Below, in pieces: positions 16,256 through 21,323 of a stretch of DNA of 21,323 nucleotides (positions are counted from its first letter, which is position 1; every line of letters begins with the position of its first letter). The notes below the pieces were generated by a model that was given only the letters and a program-made list of their open reading frames with translations, ran no database searches and was not told the origin of the DNA. The DNA is from an uncultured Blautia sp. (GTDB lineage Bacteria > Bacillota > Clostridia > Lachnospirales > Lachnospiraceae). The DNA lies in contig CAKRVX010000026.1 in the NCBI GenBank assembly GCA_934409175.1, positions 1-21,323 on the forward strand, written 5' to 3'. The translations under genes and the position numbers were made by a program.

Positions 16256-17272
16256 ATGGCAATTTTAGTTACAGGTGGAGCAGGTTATATCGGCAGCCAT
16301 ACAGTTGTAGAACTGCAGAATGCCGGATATGATGTAGTGGTTCTGGATAACTTAAGCAATGCAAGCGAGAAATCTCTGGAAAGAGTATCTAAACTCACAG
16401 GAAAACCGGTGAAGTTTTATAAAGCAGATATTCTGGATCGTGATGCTTTAAATGAAATTTTTGATAAAGAAGATATTGATTCCTGTATTCATTTCGCAGG
16501 ACTGAAGGCTGTCGGCGAATCCGTTGCGAAGCCATGGGAGTATTATAACAATAATATTGCCGGTACTTTGACTCTTGTAGATGTAATGAGAAAGCACAAT
16601 GTGAAGAATATTATCTTTTCTTCTTCTGCAACTGTTTACGGTGATCCGGCTGAGATTCCGATTACTGAGAAATGCCCGAAGGGACAGTGCACAAATCCAT
16701 ATGGCTGGACAAAATCCATGCTGGAGCAGATTCTGACAGACATCCAGAAAGCAGATCCTGAATGGAATGTAGTACTTCTTCGCTATTTCAACCCGATCGG
16801 TGCTCATAAGAGCGGAACTATCGGTGAAAATCCAAATGGCATTCCGAACAACCTGATGCCTTATATTACACAGGTTGCAGTTGGTAAGCTGAAAGAACTG
16901 GGAGTATTTGGAAATGATTATGATACTCCGGACGGAACAGGTGTGAGAGATTATATCCATGTAGTAGACCTTGCAAAGGGACATGTAAAAGCCCTTAAGA
17001 AGATTGAAGATAACTCAGGATTAAGCATTTATAACCTTGGTACAGGAAAAGGCTACAGTGTGCTTGATATTGTAAAGAATTTCGAAGAAGCAACAGGAGT
17101 AAAGATTCCATATGTGATCAAAGCACGTCGTCCAGGCGATATTGCAACATGCTATTCCGATGCTTCTAAAGCAGAGAAAGAGCTTGGATGGAAAGCAGAG
17201 AACGGAATTAAAGAAATGTGTGCAGATTCCTGGAGATGGCAGTCCAATAATCCGAACGGATACGAAGACTGA
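16256..17272 (+). CDS. galE: UDP-glucose 4-epimerase
   Basis: A 338-residue protein, the normal length for GalE. The NAD-binding motif GGAGYIGSH is at 7-15. The catalytic trio is present: S124 in SSSATVYG, and Y149-x3-K153 in [10 protein letters not shown]. Other family marks are [49 protein letters not shown] and [14 protein letters not shown]. The enzyme interconverts UDP-galactose and UDP-glucose in the cytoplasm for galactose use and glycan synthesis. AGGAGG (16242-16247) precedes the ATG. With the nucleotidyltransferase 136 bases upstream it may form a nucleotide-sugar pair. Confidence 0.97.
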   Translation: MAILVTGGAGYIGSHTVVELQNAGYDVVVLDNLSNASEKSLERVSKLTGKPVKFYKADILDRDALNEIFDKEDIDSCIHFAGLKAVGESVAKPWEYYNNNIAGTLTLVDVMRKHNVKNIIFSSSATVYGDPAEIPITEKCPKGQCTNPYGWTKSMLEQILTDIQKADPEWNVVLLRYFNPIGAHKSGTIGENPNGIPNNLMPYITQVAVGKLKELGVFGNDYDTPDGTGVRDYIHVVDLAKGHVKALKKIEDNSGLSIYNLGTGKGYSVLDIVKNFEEATGVKIPYVIKARRPGDIATCYSDASKAEKELGWKAENGIKEMCADSWRWQSNNPNGYED

Positions 17273-17298
17273 TCCGGATACATTTCACAGAAAAGTAA

Positions 17299-17343
17299 AA
17301 CCCTCACAGCTGCAGAGAATGCGGTTTGTGAGGGTTGTTTCTA
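17299..17343 (+). terminator. Terminator hairpin after galE
   Basis: AACCCTCACA (17299-17308) pairs perfectly with TGTGAGGGTT (17327-17336), and GTTTCTA follows. The stem is strong, but the T tract is short and interrupted. Confidence 0.7.
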
Positions 17344-17422
17344 TGTAGATGGAAAATCCAGGTGCAGGCTTCTTTCTTATTCCATACCGGAATAGATCGC
17401 TCCTGTTTTTGAATTGCAGATC

Positions 17423-18649
17423 ATGTCTGAAAAATGTGGAAGTCAACGATCTGCGTTCTGCCTTGAAACTACTGGAATCTATTCCGGGGCAGCTGGTAGA
17501 GACAGATGTAGAAGTAGATCCAAATGCAGAGTTATCAGGCGTTTACAGGCATGTAGGAGCTGGCGGAACTGTAGAGCGTCCTACACAGGAAGGTCCGGCC
17601 ATGGTCTTCAATAATATAAAAGGACACGAAGGTGCCAGAGTGGCTATCGGTGTATTATCCAGTAGAAAAAGAGTTGGATACTTACTTGGAGAAGATCCAA
17701 AGAAACTGGGATTTCTGTTAAAGAACAGTGTGGAACATCCGGTGAAACCTGTTGTGATTCCTAATGAGCAGGCGAAATGCCAGGAGGTTGTTCATCTGGC
17801 AACAGAAGAAGGATTTGATATCCGTAAACTTCTTCCCGCTCCAACGAATACGCCGGAAGATGCAGGTCCATATATTACATTGGGAATGTGTTATGCATCC
17901 AATCCGAAAACAGGAGAGTCAGATGTGACCATCCACAGAATGTGTCTGCAGTCTAAAGATGAAATCTCCATTTTCCTGATGCCGGGCGCACGCCATATCG
18001 GATATTTCCGTGAACTGGCGGAAGCAGCAGGAGAACCGCTGCCAATATCGGTCAGCATTGGTGTAGATCCTGCCATTGAGATTGCATCCTGCTTCGAGCC
18101 GCCTACAACACCACTTGGATATGATGAATTACAGGCAGCAGGCGCCATTCGCAGGAAACCAGTGGAATTGGTACAGTGCCTCACCATTAATGAGCGTGCC
18201 ATTGCCAATGCGGAATATGTCATCGAGGGAGAAATCCTGCCGAACGTCCGCGTCCGTGAAGATCAGAACTCAAATACCGGAAAAGCTATGCCGGAATTTC
18301 CGGGATACTGCGGACCAGCCAATCCGGAACTTCCGGTTATTAAAGTAAAAGCCATCACAACCAGAAAGAACCCGATCATGCAGACCTGTATCGGACCAAG
18401 TGAGGAACATGTTTCCATGGCAGGAATTCCTACAGAGGCAAGTATGTGACTATTATGCAGTTCAAGAAGACCATGCCGTCAGATGAAGGGCGCCAGCGTC
18501 AGGCTGCACTGCTGGCATTTTCAGCATTTGCAGAGCTGAAACATGTAATTTTGGTAGATGAGGATGTAGATATTTTTGATATCAATGATGTAATGTGGGC
18601 TATGACCACCAGATTTCAGGCAGATGTCAGAAATACGGCATCTGCCTGA
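17423..18649 (+). pseudogene. ubiD: Broken UbiD-family decarboxylase gene
   Basis: UbiD enzymes use prenylated FMN to (de)carboxylate aromatic or unsaturated acids. The long frame (17436-18449) carries about 337 residues strongly like the gallate/phenolic-acid type: NDLRSALKLLESIPGQL, LPAPTNTPEDAGPYITLGMC, SVSIGVDPAIEIASCFEPP, VIEGEILPNVRVREDQN and GPSEEHVSMAGIPTEAS. Three lesions are visible. ATG 17423 reads MSEK and then needs one extra T (17435) removed to join VEVNDLRS. After GIPTEASM the frame stops at 18447-18449, and the sequence resumes two bases out of frame with TIMQFKKTMPSDEGRQRQ, so a few dozen residues are missing. After MTTRFQADV the protein is replaced by six foreign residues and a stop at 18649, losing the usual C-terminus. 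No ribosome site precedes the start. Confidence 0.85.
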
Positions 18650-18656
18650 AATCAGG
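18609..18656. repeat. Long inverted repeat at the broken ubiD end
   Basis: The arms 18609-18626 and 18639-18656 match at 17 of 18 positions. The inner 15 bases (GATTTCAGGCAGATG and its complement) are perfect and flank a 12-base loop. No T tract follows, and the DUF554 ribosome site begins at once. The left arm is ordinary UbiD coding sequence, so the right arm looks like a copied-back inverted duplicate (inference). A translation-affecting hairpin is the alternative. Confidence 0.75.
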
Positions 18657-18677
18657 TAAAGGAGAGAGAAAAAAGTT

Positions 18678-19409
18678 ATGCCTATTGGAGTAATTATCAA
18701 TGCATTATCCGTGGTTATCGGCGGAATCCTGGGGTCCTTTGCAGGACATAAATTAAGTCCGAAATTTAAGGCTGACATTACCCTGGTATTCGGTGTATGT
18801 TCTATGGGAATGGGAATCAGTACTATTGGATTGATGGAAAATATGCCCGCGGTCATCTTTTCTATTGTGATCGGAACAGGAATCGGACTTGCCGTGCATT
18901 TGGGGGAAAGGATCAATTCCGGTGCAGGTGCCATGCAGAAAGTGATCAGTAAATTTGTCACAAATTCCAATTCAGAGCTTTCGGAAGATGAATTTATGAA
19001 TACACTGGTAACGATCATTGTATTATTCTGTGCCAGCGGAACCGGAATTTATGGTTCTATTGTAGCGGGAATGAGCGGAGATCATTCTGTATTGATTTCT
19101 AAATCTATTCTGGATTTGTTTACCGCTGCTATTTTTGCATGTACTCTGGGAATGGTGGTATGTATGATCGCGATTCCACAGGTGATTATTTTTCTGATTC
19201 TGTTTTTCGCAGCAACAGCTATTTTTCCGCTGACTACACCGGCCATGATCAATGATTTCAAAGCCTGCGGCGGGTTTCTGATGCTTGCTACAGGATTTCG
19301 TATGGTAAAACTGAAAAATTTCCCTACAGCAGATATGATCCCTGCTATGGTGCTCATTATGCCGATGTCCTGGTTCTGGGTAAACTATGTACTTCCGTTG
19401 GTATCATAA
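18678..19409 (+). CDS. DUF554-family membrane protein (YdfK/YqgA-like)
   Basis: A 243-residue, very hydrophobic protein with about six or seven membrane helices and the family's glycine-rich start MPIGVIINALSVVIGGILGS, then GVCSMGMGISTIG and a conserved GTGIGLAVHLGERI segment. Later marks are FCASGTGIYGSIVAGMSGD, SILDLFTAAIFACTLG, ACGGFLMLATGFRM and the closing MIPAMVLIMP. The function of this family is unknown, and transport is often presumed. AAAGGAG (18658-18664) precedes the ATG. The frame is intact although both flanking genes are broken. Its last codons overlap the original lysR stop on the other strand by three bases (19404-19406), so the two were tail-to-tail. Confidence 0.9.
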   Translation: MPIGVIINALSVVIGGILGSFAGHKLSPKFKADITLVFGVCSMGMGISTIGLMENMPAVIFSIVIGTGIGLAVHLGERINSGAGAMQKVISKFVTNSNSELSEDEFMNTLVTIIVLFCASGTGIYGSIVAGMSGDHSVLISKSILDLFTAAIFACTLGMVVCMIAIPQVIIFLILFFAATAIFPLTTPAMINDFKACGGFLMLATGFRMVKLKNFPTADMIPAMVLIMPMSWFWVNYVLPLVS

Positions 19410-19975
19410 AGAACGGCTGACCTGACGGGAAATATAATTCCAGAAGGATCTTCCGGCAGGGGAAAGCTGCCTGCAGTCATTGCAGGCCAGGGTTAGAGTA
19501 CTGATGAATTCTTCCTTCAGAGGAATGATCACTACCCCGGGGTGATGGAGGCGTTCCGCTGTGTGCTGCATCAGCAGGGAAATCCCGTGGTTTCTGCCTC
19601 CTCTATCTGAAGCTTGATATTGGGAAACGCAGTCTGGAAATCGGACAGCATTCCTGTGATATTATACTGTGCCATCACCGGGATCCCTGCGATGGTCAGA
19701 ATATCCTGATTTTGTAGCTGATAGCTGGAAACAGTGTGGATAAGCTGATTGTATGCCCCGGCAATGGCACGGGCGTCATTCAGAACAAGTCTCCCTGCTT
19801 CTGTAAGCTGTATCTGGCGTTTGCTCCGGTCAAAAAGCTGCACATCCAGTTCTTTTTCCAGTGATTTGATATTTTTAGAAACAGAAGACTGAGTAGTGTA
19901 CAAATTTTCTGCAGCAGCAGAAAAATTTCCACTTTGCACAACTTCCAGAAAATATTGAATTTGCTGAATGTCCAT
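19404..19975 (-). pseudogene. LysR-family regulator with a large internal deletion
   Basis: The first 134 codons (19571-19975) give a full LysR DNA-binding domain (QIQYFLEVVQSGNFSAAAE, YTTQSSVSKNIKSLEKELDV, LFDRSKRQIQLTEAG) and the first strand of the effector domain (ILTIAGIPVMAQYNITGML, FPNIKLQIEE). The frame then runs out as TTGFPC-stop. In another frame, codons 19404-19589 give 61 residues starting HGISLLMQHTAERLHHPGVV and continuing to FWNYISRQVSRSL-stop, which is a good LysR C-terminus. About 100 central residues are missing against a usual length near 295. The protein made today could at most be a DNA-binding fragment. LysR proteins often control divergent or nearby catabolic genes, here perhaps ubiD. 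Confidence 0.85.
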
Positions 19976-19993
19976 AAAATAAAACTCCTTATA

Positions 19994-20016
19994 TATGATG
20001 TCATAATTTTATCATA
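19994..20016. promoter_or_regulatory. LysR-type T-N11-A box at the lysR start
   Basis: TATGAT (19994-19999), 11 bases, then ATCATA (20011-20016), a perfect 6-base palindrome of the LysR recognition type. It lies directly upstream of the lysR ribosome site (minus-strand AAGGAG, 19985-19990), as expected for autoregulation and a divergent target. Confidence 0.5.
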
Positions 20017-20092
20017 AAATATTCCGGGTTGGAATAGTCGGCAGAGAAAGAAGAATTGTGGTAGAATTGCAGGTGGGATATAATGTGCGTAG

Positions 20093-20320
20093 CAAAACAG
20101 GCACAGTCTGCCTGGTCACAAGGAAGATTCCATTACCAGAAAATGGGCGGTACAGATTCAGGATATGGTAAAAGAACCGGTATCTGTACTGGCAGGAGTT
20201 CACTATGACCATCTGGAAAAATCTCAGCTTTTGGAAGTGATCCATATGCTGGATGATCTGCTTATAAAATGTAAAGAAATCCTGGCGGGAATGATCCGGG
20301 AAGAAAGGATGGAAGGTTAG
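20093..20320 (+). pseudogene. Unassigned reading-frame remnant before the nitrilase gene
   Basis: A frame open after the TAG at 20090-20092 runs to TAG 20318-20320 and has protein-like composition: KEDSITRKWAVQIQDMVKEP, then a helical tail with SVLAGVHYDHLEKSQLLEVI and MLDDLLIKCKEIL. Its first ATG is 20165 (51 residues), but no good ribosome site or long start is present. The helices and the KEDS..RKW..QI wing-like piece recall the end of a MarR-type regulator, judged by pattern only. The bases before 20093 read as fragments in other frames, so an eroded gene is likelier than a small intact one. Its stop abuts the ATG of the next gene, which once may have been translationally coupled to it. 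Confidence 0.35.
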
Positions 20321-21136
20321 ATGAAAATAAAAACGGCTGTGATTCAGATGCATACAGTATCAGATAAAATGGAAAACATACGGACGGCGGGTACATATAT
20401 AGAAAAAGTAAGCATACAGAAACCGGATTTTGTGATATTGCCGGAAATGTTCAACTGTCCTTATCAGACTGGTAATTTTCCTGTATATGCAGAGAAAGAA
20501 GGAGAAACGACATGGCAGGCAATGTCTGCACTGGCGGAAAAATATCAGATTTATCTCATCGCAGGTTCCGTACCTGAAAGGGATGCAGCAGGAAATGTTT
20601 TTAACACTTCTTATATATTTGACAGGCAGGGAAAACAAATCGGGAAACACCGGAAAGCTCATCTTTTTGATATCAATATAAAAGGTGGACAGTATTTCAA
20701 AGAATCCGATACCCTGACTCCGGGAGATTGTGTCACCGTATTTGATACTGAATTTGGAAAGATGGGCGTGATGATCTGTTATGATATCCGTTTTCCGGAA
20801 TTTGCCCGGACTATGGTGAATCAGGGTGCAAAGATGATCTTCGTTCCTGCAGCTTTCAATATGACCACAGGCCCTGCACACTGGGAGCTTACATTCCGTG
20901 CAAGGGCACTGGACAATCAGATCTATATGCTGGGATGTGCGCCTGCCAGAGATACGCAGGCCGGGTATATTTCCTGGGGACATTCCATTCTGACAGATCC
21001 ATGGGGAAGGGTTGTGGAACAGATGGATGAGAAAGAAGGCATTATGACGGCAGAGATAGATCTGGATCAGGAGGAAAGAATCAGAGAGCAGCTTCCGCTG
21101 TTAAAACATCGCAGATGTGAGATGTATGAACTGTAA
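20321..21136 (+). CDS. Carbon-nitrogen hydrolase, NIT2/omega-amidase-like
   Basis: A 271-residue protein of the nitrilase superfamily with the complete catalytic set: E42 (VILPEMFNCPY), K112 (GKHRKAHLFD) and C153 (GVMICYDIRFPE). The HRKxHLFDI and GGQYFKES features and the length match the NIT2-type branch, which hydrolyses omega-amides such as alpha-ketoglutaramate. That substrate is inferred from the branch. The protein is cytoplasmic, with no signal. GGAAGG and AAAGGA lie before the ATG, and the ATG directly follows a TAG stop of the upstream remnant. The frame is intact to the normal end (MYEL), although the locus before it is decayed. No convincing terminator follows. Confidence 0.93.
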   Translation: MKIKTAVIQMHTVSDKMENIRTAGTYIEKVSIQKPDFVILPEMFNCPYQTGNFPVYAEKEGETTWQAMSALAEKYQIYLIAGSVPERDAAGNVFNTSYIFDRQGKQIGKHRKAHLFDINIKGGQYFKESDTLTPGDCVTVFDTEFGKMGVMICYDIRFPEFARTMVNQGAKMIFVPAAFNMTTGPAHWELTFRARALDNQIYMLGCAPARDTQAGYISWGHSILTDPWGRVVEQMDEKEGIMTAEIDLDQEERIREQLPLLKHRRCEMYEL

Positions 21137-21262
21137 GAGAACACATTTTTTTCGCAAAGTGACCATATTACGAACATAATTCTTAGATATAGTAATACCA
21201 TCAACAGGAACACAAAAGAACAAGAACTAATAAAAAAGAAATAAAAAAAGCGAGGTATCACT

Positions 21263-21322
21263 ATGAAGTATAAACATCTGGCAATGATTATGGGAGTTAT
21301 GATCACAGCAACATCTGTAGGA
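21263..21322 (+). CDS. Start of a secreted or membrane protein (partial)
   Basis: ATG 21263 opens a frame of 20 residues to the edge, MKYKHLAMIMGVMITATSVG. The charged start and hydrophobic core look like the beginning of a signal peptide. GAGG (21252-21255) lies 7 bases before it. The 126 bases upstream are A-rich and contain no promoter I would name. The product cannot be identified. Confidence 0.6.
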   Translation, partial: MKYKHLAMIMGVMITATSVG

Positions 21323-21323
21323 T

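Noticed and set aside
17142..17348. A 68-residue frame overlapping the end of galE
   Set aside because: It overlaps galE coding sequence and the terminator hairpin, with no homology or ribosome site.
17349..17435. ATG 17349 as the true start of the UbiD protein
   Set aside because: The 29 residues before VEVNDLRS do not look like UbiD and have no ribosome site. The shifted ATG 17423 (MSEK) fits the family start after removal of one base.
21115..21150. A terminator after the carbon-nitrogen hydrolase (ATGTG/CACAT before a T run)
   Set aside because: The stem is only 5 bp with a loop of more than 20 bases, and the left arm lies in the coding sequence.

Overview
The window reads like a chromosomal segment of a low-to-moderate-GC Bacillota bacterium, most likely a gut Lachnospiraceae (Blautia/Ruminococcus-like). 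The grounds are strong AGGAGG-type ribosome binding sites, A/T-rich spacers, intrinsic terminators, and protein types common in that family: a TetM-like GTPase with an extra C-terminal domain, a WG-repeat protein, YhgE/Pip, an orphan solute-binding protein and a gallate-type UbiD. This placement is inference from protein character, not from a marker gene.

Layout: (1) bases 1-81 are the tail of a membrane protein, closed by a terminator. (2) 293-3055 encodes a TetM/EF-G-type translational GTPase fused to a C-terminal NYN/YacP (Rae1-like) RNase-type domain, the most unusual protein here. (3) 3316-4857 is a membrane-anchored WG-repeat protein, convergent with (4) a 1064-residue YhgE/Pip-type membrane protein (4942-8136, minus), which has a very long heptad array. 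YhgE is divergent from a TetR regulator (8457-9050), and the 320-base gap between them is rich in palindromes. (5) A GreA-type factor follows, with a near-consensus promoter. (6) Next comes a phosphate block: a Na/Pi cotransporter with a PhoU-like tail (9824-11590), then a PhoB/PhoR-like two-component system (11731-13740). Candidate PhoP-box repeats lie upstream of the transporter. (7) An orphan extracellular solute-binding protein, a sugar nucleotidyltransferase-like protein and galE run from 13872 to 17272.

(8) From 17.4 to 20.3 kb the DNA shows decay. A UbiD-family decarboxylase has an early frameshift, an internal deletion with frameshift, and a truncated end that coincides with an 18-base-arm inverted repeat. 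A LysR regulator has lost its middle but keeps both ends. An unassigned reading-frame remnant lies just before the next gene. DUF554 (18678-19409) and a NIT2-like carbon-nitrogen hydrolase (20321-21136) inside or beside this block look intact. The window ends 60 bases into a secreted or membrane protein gene.

The phosphate transporter and the PhoB/PhoR pair probably form one regulatory unit. YhgE and TetR form a typical divergent efflux/envelope pair with its regulator. LysR and UbiD probably once formed a regulated aromatic-acid decarboxylation locus that is now lost. No CRISPR array, tRNA, rRNA or insertion sequence was seen.
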